In this document: piece after piece, positions 43,149 to 50,889 of the stretch
Numbering within the stretch: the stretch's first letter is position 1
Layout: each line of letters begins with the position of its first letter
Origin: Bacteriovorax stolpii
GTDB taxonomy: Bacteria > Bdellovibrionota > Bacteriovoracia > Bacteriovoracales > Bacteriovoracaceae
DNA length: 55,654 bases
Direction: 5' to 3'
Assembly (NCBI GenBank): GCA_945905815.1
Contig: CAMDQH010000013.1
Location: 1 to 55,654, forward strand
Made by a program: the position numbers and the translations under genes
The notes under the pieces: model-generated
What the model saw: the letters and a program-made list of their open reading frames with translations, nothing else
Database searches by the model: none
Told to the model about the DNA's origin: nothing

Positions 43149-43925
43149 ATGAAAATTATCACAATCGGTAATAACAAAGGTGGCGTGGGTAAAACCATGC
43201 AATGCTTTCAACTTGTTTGTCACTTGGCAAACCAAGGGCACAGAGTCCTCGCAATTGACCTGGATTCACAGGCAAATTTGAGTTCAACACTTGGTGTGAA
43301 CATTCAAAGAACACTCATTCCTGAGTGGCTAATTGGCGATGTAAAAGTGGATGAAATCATCGTGGATGCTGTTGGTGAATTTGATTTTTATAAAAATATT
43401 AAATTGATCGCTTCAAGTCGTCACATGGCGAATCTTGCAAAACTTCTTATTCTTTCTGAGAATGAAGTTAGAAGATCAGCTGGGCGTAAAGAGCGTCTTT
43501 TGAAAATGCGCTTGAAAGAAGTTGAAAATCAATTCGACTTCGTGATCATTGATACTCCACCAATGCTTGGTGATGAATTAATTATGTCACTTGTTGCTTC
43601 AAATTTAATTTTGATCCCGACTCAAGCTCAGGACTATTCAATCGATGGTCTTGAAGAATTGATGGATACTTTCGAAATTATCAAAGAAACTGAAAATCCT
43701 CAGCTTGAATTCAATATTATTCCTTCTATGGTGAATCCAAGAAGAAAAATTGAACGCACTCGCTTAGAAGAACTATCTCAGTCGTTCAATGTTACTCCGA
43801 TGATCAGAAATTTGGTGGATATGCAGGAATCGGTTGCTATGAAAAAGCCGGTTTTCATGTTTAACAAAAATTCTAAAGGCAAGAACGACTATCAGGTGCT
43901 TTGGGATTCTCTAGGATTAAATTAG
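43149..43925 (+). CDS. parA: ParA/Soj-type partition ATPase
   Basis: 258 residues, deviant Walker A KGGVGKT (10-16), Walker B-like VIIDTPP (about 134-140). No N-terminal DNA-binding extension, so of the small chromosomal (Soj-like) type. AGGAG before the ATG. Followed by parB after 40 bases. Confidence 0.95.
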   Translation: MKIITIGNNKGGVGKTMQCFQLVCHLANQGHRVLAIDLDSQANLSSTLGVNIQRTLIPEWLIGDVKVDEIIVDAVGEFDFYKNIKLIASSRHMANLAKLLILSENEVRRSAGRKERLLKMRLKEVENQFDFVIIDTPPMLGDELIMSLVASNLILIPTQAQDYSIDGLEELMDTFEIIKETENPQLEFNIIPSMVNPRRKIERTRLEELSQSFNVTPMIRNLVDMQESVAMKKPVFMFNKNSKGKNDYQVLWDSLGLN

Positions 43926-43965
43926 TATTTTAAGTTTTTAAACATATAAATTGTGAGGAGAGGGC

Positions 43966-44808
43966 ATGGCCAAGGAATTTTCTGCACGCGTTTCAAAACG
44001 TGAGCGCAAGGTCACCGACATTACTTCAGGAATTGACGAGAAAATTTTACGTGCAAACGATCTTAAGCTTCTTAAGGGAGCACAGCTTGCAAATATTCCT
44101 TTAAAGGATATTGAAGTTAGAGATCAGGTAAGAACAAAATTTAATGATGAGTCTCTTCGTGAACTTGGTGAAAACATCAAGATTAACGGCTTGATTCAAC
44201 CTTTAGTCCTTCACCGTGAAGGTAATAAGTTTGTATTGATTTGTGGTGAGCGGCGTTTTCGCGCCATGACGATCATTAATATGGAAGAGGCTCCGTGTTT
44301 CATTCTTGATAATAAGTCGAAAGAAGAATTAATGGCGATCCAGTTCTCTGAGAACCAGGCCAGAGAAGATCTTCATTATATCGATCAAGCAGATTCTATT
44401 TATGGTTACCAGAAACTAACTGGTACATCGGAAAGAAAAATCACGGCCGCACTAGGGATTTCAAAATCTGAAGTTCACCGTTGTTTGATGATTGCAAAAC
44501 TTCCAAGAGATATCAAAGAAGCTGCTAAAGAATTTAATACTGAAAAATATGTTTTACTCGAGTGGGATGAACTCCCAAGAAATGAATTCAAGGATGAAAT
44601 CAAATCTCGCATTTTAAGCGGCGAAATAAATAAAAGATTGCAGTTGAAAAGGATCATTTCTCAACTTAAGATTGAGAAACCTAAAAAGAAAAAAGAAGAT
44701 TCGGTTGAGAAACTCATGAAGGTTATTAAGACCCAAATGAAGGATCCCAAACTTCAGGCTCGCGCCAAGGAAATGATGAAGGAATTAGTAGGTGAACGGA
44801 TTCACTAA
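43966..44808 (+). CDS. parB: ParB/Spo0J-type DNA-binding partition protein
   Basis: 280 residues: ParB N-terminal domain with GERRFRA (94-100) and ENQARED (CTP-binding motifs), then a helix-turn-helix (ERKITAALGISKSEVHRCLM) and a Lys-rich C terminus. AGGAGAGGG precedes the ATG. Ends at a strong terminator. Neighbours are not the usual origin genes (gid, rnpA, dnaA), so this may be a second or relocated partition system. Confidence 0.93.
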   Translation: MAKEFSARVSKRERKVTDITSGIDEKILRANDLKLLKGAQLANIPLKDIEVRDQVRTKFNDESLRELGENIKINGLIQPLVLHREGNKFVLICGERRFRAMTIINMEEAPCFILDNKSKEELMAIQFSENQAREDLHYIDQADSIYGYQKLTGTSERKITAALGISKSEVHRCLMIAKLPRDIKEAAKEFNTEKYVLLEWDELPRNEFKDEIKSRILSGEINKRLQLKRIISQLKIEKPKKKKEDSVEKLMKVIKTQMKDPKLQARAKEMMKELVGERIH

Positions 44809-44836
44809 AAAAAAGCCCTCGAAAGAGGGCTTTTTT
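44807..44836. terminator. Bidirectional terminator after parB
   Basis: GCCCTC (44815-44820), GAAA loop, GAGGGC (44825-44830), flanked by an A run and a T run, so it can end both parB and the minus-strand small gene. Confidence 0.93.
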
Positions 44837-44849
44837 ATTTCTGCTATTG

Positions 44850-44918
44850 TTAAGTCACCGCATGCGCATTCACATAAATCGCCCAGAAAGTTGCCAAGAG
44901 AATTAAAAGTTTAAACAT
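44850..44918 (-). CDS. 22-residue membrane/secreted peptide (candidate)
   Basis: Read from the DNA: start ATG at 44918 behind a strong GGAGGCGAAC Shine-Dalgarno, translating to MFKLLILLATFWAIYVNAHA then VT and a stop. Hydrophobic throughout, of signal-peptide or single-helix type. It lies between two terminators, with an AT-rich region upstream that could hold its promoter, so it is a good candidate small gene of unknown function. Confidence 0.5.
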   Translation of the reverse strand: MFKLLILLATFWAIYVNAHAVT

Positions 44919-44994
44919 GTTCGCCTCCGGGTTCCCATAAATAGGGACTGGAGAAGTATCACGTCAGTTATTAGATGCCATATTAAGAGAACCT

Positions 44995-45020
44995 AAAAAA
45001 AAAAGGGCCCTTTCGGACCC
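44995..45020 (-). terminator. Rho-independent terminator of the 45036-45821 gene
   Basis: On the minus strand GGGTCC, GAAA loop, GGGCCC (stem with one G-T pair), followed by a run of ten T. Confidence 0.88.
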
Positions 45021-45035
45021 CTCAAAAAATCAGGA

Positions 45036-45821
45036 CTATTGAATTCGATTATCAATATTCAAAATCATCGCCTTACAAGCTCTTGTAGGTGTCGTCCACC
45101 ATCCAGAAGTTGTGATTCTCTCGAAAGGAGCACCATTCAAAGAGAAAGTTAATTCATCAGTAGATCCCTGACGAGTGTTAGTCAAAGCACCAATACAGTT
45201 AGTCAAAAGCGAAGCACGGTCAAAAGCTTCCATCTGAAACGGAGCGCGCTCAAGACTTCCAACAATTCTCATAGAATTAGTGTAAACCGACATACTAGCT
45301 CTACGTGCCTCTTGCTCGATGATTGAACAGATTTGAGTATCGTTGTACCAACCAGAAGTTGAAGTTGATACGAAGCGATTGTTATTTACAGAAAAGAATA
45401 GCTCATCAGATGAACCATACATAACACGACGGATATCAGTTAAGCAGTTGATGTAAAGTTGAGAAGCATCACGAGCAGTAAATGTGAATGCATTATCTTC
45501 AATCACACCTGTCACATTTACGCCGTAAGTAGGGTACGGATTTGGATTTGGATTCGGGTATGGATTAGGATTTGGAGTAGGGTTGTAGCCTCCAGCACGT
45601 ACACAATCCAAACTTCCGTTCGGGTAACGAGGATTATTTGAATAATCAAAACGAATAGATTTGCGACATTCTTTCATGCCTTCAAGACACGAATTTTGGT
45701 CACCGTATCCAGTGAATGTTCTGACAACGCGGCTGTATCTATCAACCATATCAACATAACAAGTTTGACTGAAGGCTTGAGTAGACAAGCTTAAAAGTCC
45801 AAGTACAAAAAGCTTTTTCAT
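45036..45821 (-). CDS. Secreted protein with Pro/Asn linker and duplicated domain
   Basis: 261 residues: signal peptide (KKLFVLGLLSLSTQAFSQ), a Cys-containing N-terminal domain with TFTGYGDQNSCLEGMKEC, a linker of repeated P-N-P-Y units (about 82-95), then two copies of a ~70-residue domain (VIEDNAFTFTARDASQLYINC... and SLERAPFQMEAFDRASLLTNC...), each containing SSDELFFS/STDELTFS, TSGWY/TSGWW and late Cys. No known family. AGGGAG upstream. Confidence 0.78.
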   Translation of the reverse strand: MKKLFVLGLLSLSTQAFSQTCYVDMVDRYSRVVRTFTGYGDQNSCLEGMKECRKSIRFDYSNNPRYPNGSLDCVRAGGYNPTPNPNPYPNPNPNPYPTYGVNVTGVIEDNAFTFTARDASQLYINCLTDIRRVMYGSSDELFFSVNNNRFVSTSTSGWYNDTQICSIIEQEARRASMSVYTNSMRIVGSLERAPFQMEAFDRASLLTNCIGALTNTRQGSTDELTFSLNGAPFERITTSGWWTTPTRACKAMILNIDNRIQ

Positions 45822-45911
45822 TACTGACTCCCTTAGAGTTAAGAATACATAGGCTGGCGCTGTGTATCATAAGTGGGTAAACATTGGTCAAGTGGTGTAA
45901 TTCTTTTAGGA

Positions 45912-45960
45912 TTGATTTGGCATACCCCTTGCTTTAATAAAGGTAAGAGAGACCTTTATT
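45912..45960 (+). promoter_or_regulatory. Promoter with overlapping 9-bp inverted repeat (operator candidate)
   Basis: TTGATT (45912-45917), 17-base spacer, TAATAA (45935-45940). A perfect inverted repeat AATAAAGGT/ACCTTTATT (45936-45944 with 45952-45960, 7-base loop) covers the -10 box and start site. It could be a repressor operator or a 5' hairpin. It precedes the secreted-protein gene at 46016. Confidence 0.55.
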
Positions 45961-46015
45961 CTGCCAAGAAGACTAAACAATACAGGCGGTTACAGGTTTT
46001 TAGGGGTTACAAGAA

Positions 46016-46879
46016 ATGTACACTTTTTGGTCAAAGCAATCGAACTCACTAGGTTTTAGACACCTAGGCCTGATGATAGGCCTGATGCTTACAAGTATGT
46101 GTTATGGACAAACTGCCCCTCTTAATCGTAACCCTGCTAGTTATATTCCTGATGATGATGTGATTATTAAGCCTGAAATGAATGAAGTGTCTTTCTATCA
46201 ACAATATGTTGCTAAAGATGAAAGTAATGACGTTGTTAAGCTGCGTAACCAAATTAAAATTTGGAATGATAACGAAGCATTTGCTCAACAGTATGGTTTA
46301 AGAACGACGCTCGCCGGTTCACCTTACTTTGTTCCTAGCCAAGAGGATAAGTGGGAATATTTTAAGAGTAAGTACCTTCGTTACCTAAGACAAAAAGGCG
46401 AGCAGCCACTTAAAGATGCTCCTAAAAACTGGTACCAGGATAATAGAGCATCTAACGAAGTTGATACGATTGATGAAATCGAATCACGTTTTAAAAAATC
46501 AAATAAAATGACTGCAAGTGGTGGTTCGGCTTTACCTAAGTCCCTTCAAGCAAAAGAAGTGAGTCTTTGGAAAAATACAAAATTTACTTTCCAGCCACGT
46601 GTTGATCAAGGTCTCGTGATTGTAGGATTTAAAACATCTTTTGTTGTGGCCCGCGCATGGGTCGGTGTTAACGGTAGTACAGAAATTAACGTGCAACAAA
46701 CTTATGATTCTATTGGTCTTCGTGCCATGTTCAACTATTACGCAGATACAGGTAAATACTTTACCTCAGTGGATCAGCGACTTATGGAAAATATTTATGC
46801 ACGTTATACGGCGAATAAGGACCCAGCGACTGAAGTTAATGATAATACGTTAATGCTGCTATACGCAAAAACCTTCTAG
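46016..46879 (+). CDS. Hypothetical secreted protein
   Basis: 287 residues; an N-terminal signal-type segment (HLGLMIGLMLTSMCYGQ, cleavage near residue 32) and a mature part rich in Tyr, Asn and Lys with FYQQYVAKDESN..., a central region and a C-terminal segment RVDQGLVIVGFKTSFVVARAWVG. No known family. A promoter with an unusual palindrome lies upstream. AGGGG about 11 bases before the ATG. Confidence 0.65.
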   Translation: MYTFWSKQSNSLGFRHLGLMIGLMLTSMCYGQTAPLNRNPASYIPDDDVIIKPEMNEVSFYQQYVAKDESNDVVKLRNQIKIWNDNEAFAQQYGLRTTLAGSPYFVPSQEDKWEYFKSKYLRYLRQKGEQPLKDAPKNWYQDNRASNEVDTIDEIESRFKKSNKMTASGGSALPKSLQAKEVSLWKNTKFTFQPRVDQGLVIVGFKTSFVVARAWVGVNGSTEINVQQTYDSIGLRAMFNYYADTGKYFTSVDQRLMENIYARYTANKDPATEVNDNTLMLLYAKTF

Positions 46880-46958
46880 AGTCACCATTTCTCTAGCCGA
46901 AAAATCCCTCCAAGAGTAGACTACGGCCACTTAAATTTTCACCTACATTGGAGTTTTC

Positions 46959-48218
46959 ATGAGTCTCTTCGAGAGTCCATTTTTCCAAGATGCATTTTCT
47001 CAGCTTGAATCAGCTGGCGCCACAATGAATATGGATCCAAACGTTCTTGAGCGTTTAAAGTATCCTAAGCGTGCATTACAAGTTTCAGTTCCTGTTCGTC
47101 TTGATGACGGAACAGTAAAAGTGTTTGAAGGTTACCGCGTTCAACACAATATGACTCTCGGCCCAGGTAAAGGTGGAGTTCGTTTTCATCCGCACGTAAG
47201 TCTTTCTGAAACTGCTGCACTCGCCATGCTCATGACATTTAAATGTGCTCTGGTTGGTCTTCCACTTGGTGGAGCGAAGGGTGGTATCAAAGTTGATCCT
47301 AACGATTTATCTCGTGCAGAACTTCAAGCGATGACTCGTCGATATACGACTGAGATCGCGATGATGATTGGCCCTGATAAAGATATTCCAGCTCCGGATA
47401 TCGGTACTGATGGTCAGACAATGGCATGGATGATGGATACATATTCTCAGCTCGGTGGTTACGCTGTTCCAGGTGTTGTGACAGGTAAACCCATTGCTAT
47501 TGGTGGATCTCTTGGTCGTGCAGAATCAACCGGTAAAGGTGTTGTTTTTTGTATTAACTTTGCTTACGAAAAATTGAACAAAAAAATAGATAAGGATACG
47601 ACTGTTGCTATTCACGGTTTTGGTAAAGTGGGTATGCCTGCCGCTCAAGATCTAAATAAGCAAGGTGCTAAGATCGTAGCTATCTCAGATGTTTCTGGTG
47701 CTATCTATAATGAGAAAGGTTTAAATATCCCTCAGTGTGTTGACTGGGTTAGAAATCGTAAACTTCTTCGTGAGCTTCCAGATTGTCAGCATATTACGAA
47801 TGAAGAACTGCTTGAGCTGAACGTTGATATTCTTATTCCAGCGGCAATCGATGGTGTTGTTACAAAAGACAACGCTCACAGAGTAAAAGCGAAGATCATT
47901 GCAGAAGGTGCAAACGGTCCGCTTACACACGAAGCTGTTGATATTATCACTGAAAGAGGTGGACTCATTATCCCAGACATTCTTTGTAATGCTGGTGGTG
48001 TAATTGTGTCTTACTTTGAATGGGTACAAGGTCTTCAGATGTTCTTCTGGGATCTAGAAACAGTAAATACTAAGCTTCACGATATTATGAAACTTGCTTT
48101 TGATAAAGTTTGGGATTGTGCTCAAACTTATAAAGTAAATATGAAGCAAGCCGCTTTCATCGCATCTTTGGATAGAATTCAAGTTGCCATGAGACTTCGT
48201 GGAATGTGGCCAGGTTAA
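46959..48218 (+). CDS. gdhA: Glutamate dehydrogenase
   Basis: 419 residues: interconverts glutamate and 2-oxoglutarate with ammonia. Catalytic and substrate Lys residues lie in GPGKGGVRFHP and CALVGLPLGGAKGGIKVDP, with PAPDIGTDGQTMAWMMD; the NAD(P) domain has AIHGFGKVGMPAAQ. Length and motifs match the hexameric class used for glutamate breakdown (GdhA/RocG type); cofactor choice is not certain. GGAG stands before the ATG. Confidence 0.95.
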   Translation: MSLFESPFFQDAFSQLESAGATMNMDPNVLERLKYPKRALQVSVPVRLDDGTVKVFEGYRVQHNMTLGPGKGGVRFHPHVSLSETAALAMLMTFKCALVGLPLGGAKGGIKVDPNDLSRAELQAMTRRYTTEIAMMIGPDKDIPAPDIGTDGQTMAWMMDTYSQLGGYAVPGVVTGKPIAIGGSLGRAESTGKGVVFCINFAYEKLNKKIDKDTTVAIHGFGKVGMPAAQDLNKQGAKIVAISDVSGAIYNEKGLNIPQCVDWVRNRKLLRELPDCQHITNEELLELNVDILIPAAIDGVVTKDNAHRVKAKIIAEGANGPLTHEAVDIITERGGLIIPDILCNAGGVIVSYFEWVQGLQMFFWDLETVNTKLHDIMKLAFDKVWDCAQTYKVNMKQAAFIASLDRIQVAMRLRGMWPG

Positions 48219-48232
48219 TAGTTAAATAATGC

Positions 48233-48260
48233 TTGCGAAGATCATTACCTCTTCTACAAT
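48233..48260 (+). promoter_or_regulatory. Putative promoter, leaderless arrangement
   Basis: TTGCGA (48233-48238), 16-base spacer, TACAAT (48255-48260), then exactly six bases to the ATG at 48267. Confidence 0.6.
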
Positions 48261-48266
48261 AGGTAT

Positions 48267-48752
48267 ATGATCTTCGCATTTTTCTTTGTCCCTCTTTTTG
48301 CTTTTTCCAGTATCGTTCAAGACGACGTTTCTACTACCGATAAAACCAGATTCGCTTTTACAACTGTCTGCCAAAAAATGGTTTCTCATGAGAGTCCGCT
48401 GATTGATGTCGTTTCAGGCACTGAACTGGAATGCATGGGCAAGAAAGTTGATGTAGGGGCTTTCTGCGATAAAGAAATGGCCGCTGATCCTTATTATCTT
48501 AGGGCCTATGTTGATCGTGCAACCAAAGAAGTGGTCTGCCATAGTGGGAAGAAAGTGTTATTCAAATACCAATGTGTGAAATTAACAGACCGCAAACTTT
48601 GTAAATCAACAGCGAAAGCAAGCTGTGAAGAAATGAAACTGAATCTGGCCAAGCGATTGGATATTGTTCATTCGTCGTTTACGAAAAATGAGAAGGGCAT
48701 TAAGGAACTGAATTGTTATTTTGAATCTTTGCCTTTGAAAGATAAGCTTTAA
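48267..48752 (+). CDS. Small secreted Cys-containing protein
   Basis: 161 residues, signal peptide FAFFFVPLFAFSS at the start and about nine Cys in the mature part (VCQKM, LECMGKK, AFCDKEM, VVCHSG, QCVKL, LCKST, SCEEM, LNCYF), suggesting disulphide bonds. No family recognised. No Shine-Dalgarno; a promoter box ends six bases before the ATG, so it may be leaderless. Confidence 0.65.
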   Translation: MIFAFFFVPLFAFSSIVQDDVSTTDKTRFAFTTVCQKMVSHESPLIDVVSGTELECMGKKVDVGAFCDKEMAADPYYLRAYVDRATKEVVCHSGKKVLFKYQCVKLTDRKLCKSTAKASCEEMKLNLAKRLDIVHSSFTKNEKGIKELNCYFESLPLKDKL

Positions 48753-48847
48753 AAGCTCCCTCTTTTGCAAAATCATCCGGTAATAATCTTTAAGTATAGT
48801 GTCAAACTCTCAAACATTATGAAGCCTTAGCTAAAAGTTAATTGGCC

Positions 48848-48885
48848 CCATTAGTGTATATACCCTCCCTGGAGGTCACTAATGG
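48848..48885 (+). promoter_or_regulatory. Inverted repeat sequestering the ribosome binding site and start codon
   Basis: CCATTAGTG (48848-48856) and CACTAATGG (48877-48885) are perfect inverted repeats; the second arm contains the ATG of the next gene (48882). Inside lies CCTCC/GGAGG, where GGAGG (48871-48875) is the Shine-Dalgarno. The mRNA would fold the start site shut, or the palindrome is a protein-binding operator. Confidence 0.55.
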
Positions 48886-49409
48886 AAACTCAATTGCAAT
48901 CTTGTTACTTCACGAAAAAAGGTCCATCACTCGTTACGCTTTTTGGCTATGCCACCAAGAGTGTGCCAGGGCTTGAAATCAATGGTCTTGGAAAATATGG
49001 TAAGGCCATCAAAGAGAAAATTGTTTTTGTCACTCGCTCGAGACAGCTTCAAATTCCGCTAAAGCGTTTTGTTTTGAATGTGGAAATCACCGATGATCTG
49101 GGAGATCTTGAAGGCTCTTCAGTTAAATGGCTGGAGTATCCACTTTTACTTCATTACTGGTATCTTGCAGGGTTATTACCGATTTCAAAGCTGGATAATT
49201 GTCTGGCGATAGGTTCACTGACTCCCAATGGAGAAGTGGTGGAGCCGATTAATTCTTCGGTTATGGCCCTGTGTGAAGAACATGAGCTTCACTTGATTTC
49301 ATCCAGTGACGTTGAGACCCCGAATGGAGTGATTGATGGGAAAGACTTGTTTGGTTCGATAGCGGAATTGCATTTTATGACTAACAATCCGACAGCAGTG
49401 ATGGCTTGA
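48882..49409 (+). CDS. Orphan ComM/ChlI N-terminal (S5-like) domain protein
   Basis: 175 residues that align with the N-terminal domain of ComM/YifB Mg-chelatase-like proteins: LVTLFGYATKSVPGLEINGLGK, LKRFVLNVEITDDLGDLEGSS, LDNCLAIGSLTPNGEVVEPI. The AAA+ ATPase that normally follows is missing, and the frame ends cleanly with TGA, so it is a stand-alone domain. ComM acts in natural transformation in other bacteria; the role of the isolated domain is unknown. The Shine-Dalgarno GGAGG and start are inside a hairpin. Confidence 0.72.
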   Translation: METQLQSCYFTKKGPSLVTLFGYATKSVPGLEINGLGKYGKAIKEKIVFVTRSRQLQIPLKRFVLNVEITDDLGDLEGSSVKWLEYPLLLHYWYLAGLLPISKLDNCLAIGSLTPNGEVVEPINSSVMALCEEHELHLISSSDVETPNGVIDGKDLFGSIAELHFMTNNPTAVMA

Positions 49410-49438
49410 TTGACAATTGTGTATATTGTATGTATAAG
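49410..49438 (+). promoter_or_regulatory. Strong putative promoter for the DUF4160/RHH pair
   Basis: TTGACA (49410-49415), 17-base spacer, TATAAG (49433-49438), starting right after the stop of the ComM-domain gene. The spacer contains ACAATTGT and TGTAT repeats, which could be an operator. The predicted start site is only about eight bases from the GTG. Confidence 0.6.
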
Positions 49439-49452
49439 GATAGGGATTTGAT

Positions 49453-49683
49453 GTGCCAACTGTATTCATCATTAATGGAGTAAGATTTTACTTTTATTCT
49501 CGAGAAGAGACTAGAATGCACATCCATGTGGCTTTCCAAGGTAGAGAATCTAAAATTTGGCTTGATACATTTGACGTTGCCTATAATCATGGATTTAAGC
49601 TGCGCGAAATGAGAAGAATTTTAATAATTGTGAGGAAACATGAAAAAATACTCAAAAAAGCGTGGAACTCGCATTTCGGATGA
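49453..49683 (+). CDS. DUF4160 domain protein
   Basis: 76 residues starting at GTG, with the family pattern MPTVFIINGVRFYFYS, then MHIHVAF, SKIWLD and the C-terminal LKKAWNSHFG. DUF4160 proteins occur in toxin-antitoxin-like pairs, with function unproven. AAGGATAGGG precedes the start. Its 3' end overlaps the next gene by 44 bases, so the two are translated together. Confidence 0.85.
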   Translation: MPTVFIINGVRFYFYSREETRMHIHVAFQGRESKIWLDTFDVAYNHGFKLREMRRILIIVRKHEKILKKAWNSHFG

Positions 49684-49912
49684 GGAAGTTAGCAAGGCAA
49701 TTGAAAAAGCCCTCAATGCCCCAAAACGCGACGTTAAAATGCGAGTGAATACCTTTATTGATCTCGATATCTATGAAGCATTGAATGATGAGGCGGACCG
49801 AACGGGACAAAAGTATCAGACGCTACTTAATAAATACCTAAGAGCGGCCGTCTTAAAAGAAGTAAGCGAATCTGATATTAAGGCCATTAAGATTGCTCTT
49901 GGTGCTAAATAG
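49640..49912 (+). CDS. Ribbon-helix-helix (BrnA/CopG-like) DNA-binding protein
   Basis: 90 residues: a basic N terminus (KKYSKKRGTRISDEE), a central RHH pattern (RVNTFIDLDIYEALNDEA) and helix DRTGQKYQTLLNKYL, the shape of BrnA and other CopG-type antitoxins. Likely represses its own operon. Overlaps DUF4160 by 44 bases; together they look like a type II toxin-antitoxin or a two-gene regulator. The stop overlaps the convergent pfkA by eight bases. Confidence 0.8.
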   Translation: MKKYSKKRGTRISDEEVSKAIEKALNAPKRDVKMRVNTFIDLDIYEALNDEADRTGQKYQTLLNKYLRAAVLKEVSESDIKAIKIALGAK

Positions 49913-50879
49913 AAAGCGTCTCCGCCAATTTCTGATACTCCACAAAATTATGATCTGATTTTGTAATGCATTCACTCAACGGCGCCATTAAAACTTTTCC
50001 TGCTCTCACCACCGTGACAGTTGGAAAGTGACCATCAATTAATGTTTGCACGGCCATATTTCCCATCTGAGAAGCAACAAAGCGATCATTAGCAGACGGT
50101 GAACCACCACGTTGAATGTGACCCAAGATTGCCACGTGGGCCTCAAGGTGAAACAAATCTTTTAGCACATGCTGAATATCATAACTACGTCCAGCAGTTG
50201 GACCTTCGGCCACGATGATAATAGAAGAATCTTTTCCACGCGCCATACCCCGTTGAATATCGTCGGAGAGTTTTTGATGATTTACTTTTTCATGAGAGAG
50301 AAGAATATTTTCTGCACCTGTGCACACTCCGACTTTTAGTGCGATCGCGGAAGAGTTTCTTCCCATCACTTCAACCAAAAATGTACGAGCATGCGAGTGG
50401 GCCGTATCACGAATTCTATCGACAGCTTCGATACCCGTTTGAACGGCCGTATCAAAACCAATGGTGTATTCAGTCCCTGAAATGTCGTTATCAATAGTGC
50501 CGGGAATTCCAACCACTGGAAAACGATGCTCATCCCAAAGTGCTTTCGCTCCGTTAAAAGATCCATCTCCACCAATGATGATCAAGGCCTCGATACCTTG
50601 ATGTTTCATGATATCCACTGCTTTTGCGCGAAATTCTTTCTTCTGCCATTCAGCACATCGTGAAGTTTGAAGAATGGTTCCTCCACGCTGAATAATATTT
50701 CCTACACTAGAGAGATTCATCGGTTGAAACTCACCGCGCAGAAGACCTGCGTAGCCGCGCTTGATTCCGGTTACTTTAATTCCATTATAGATGGCGGTTC
50801 TCACTACAGCGCGAATGGCACAGTTCATTCCAGGTGCATCTCCGCCAGAGCATAGGATTCCAATGTGGGCAAAACTCAT
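49905..50879 (-). CDS. pfkA: 6-phosphofructokinase (ATP-dependent)
   Basis: Phosphorylates fructose-6-phosphate in glycolysis. 324 residues with the N-terminal GILCSGGDAPGMNC and the nucleotide motif GGDGS (103-107; the ATP-type sequence, not GGDDT of PPi enzymes), catalytic GTIDND and MGRNSS. AAGGA upstream of the ATG. Eleven bases after gpmI, so both glycolytic genes appear to be in one operon. Confidence 0.96.
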   Translation of the reverse strand: MSFAHIGILCSGGDAPGMNCAIRAVVRTAIYNGIKVTGIKRGYAGLLRGEFQPMNLSSVGNIIQRGGTILQTSRCAEWQKKEFRAKAVDIMKHQGIEALIIIGGDGSFNGAKALWDEHRFPVVGIPGTIDNDISGTEYTIGFDTAVQTGIEAVDRIRDTAHSHARTFLVEVMGRNSSAIALKVGVCTGAENILLSHEKVNHQKLSDDIQRGMARGKDSSIIIVAEGPTAGRSYDIQHVLKDLFHLEAHVAILGHIQRGGSPSANDRFVASQMGNMAVQTLIDGHFPTVTVVRAGKVLMAPLSECITKSDHNFVEYQKLAETLSI

Positions 50880-50889
50880 GAATCAATCC

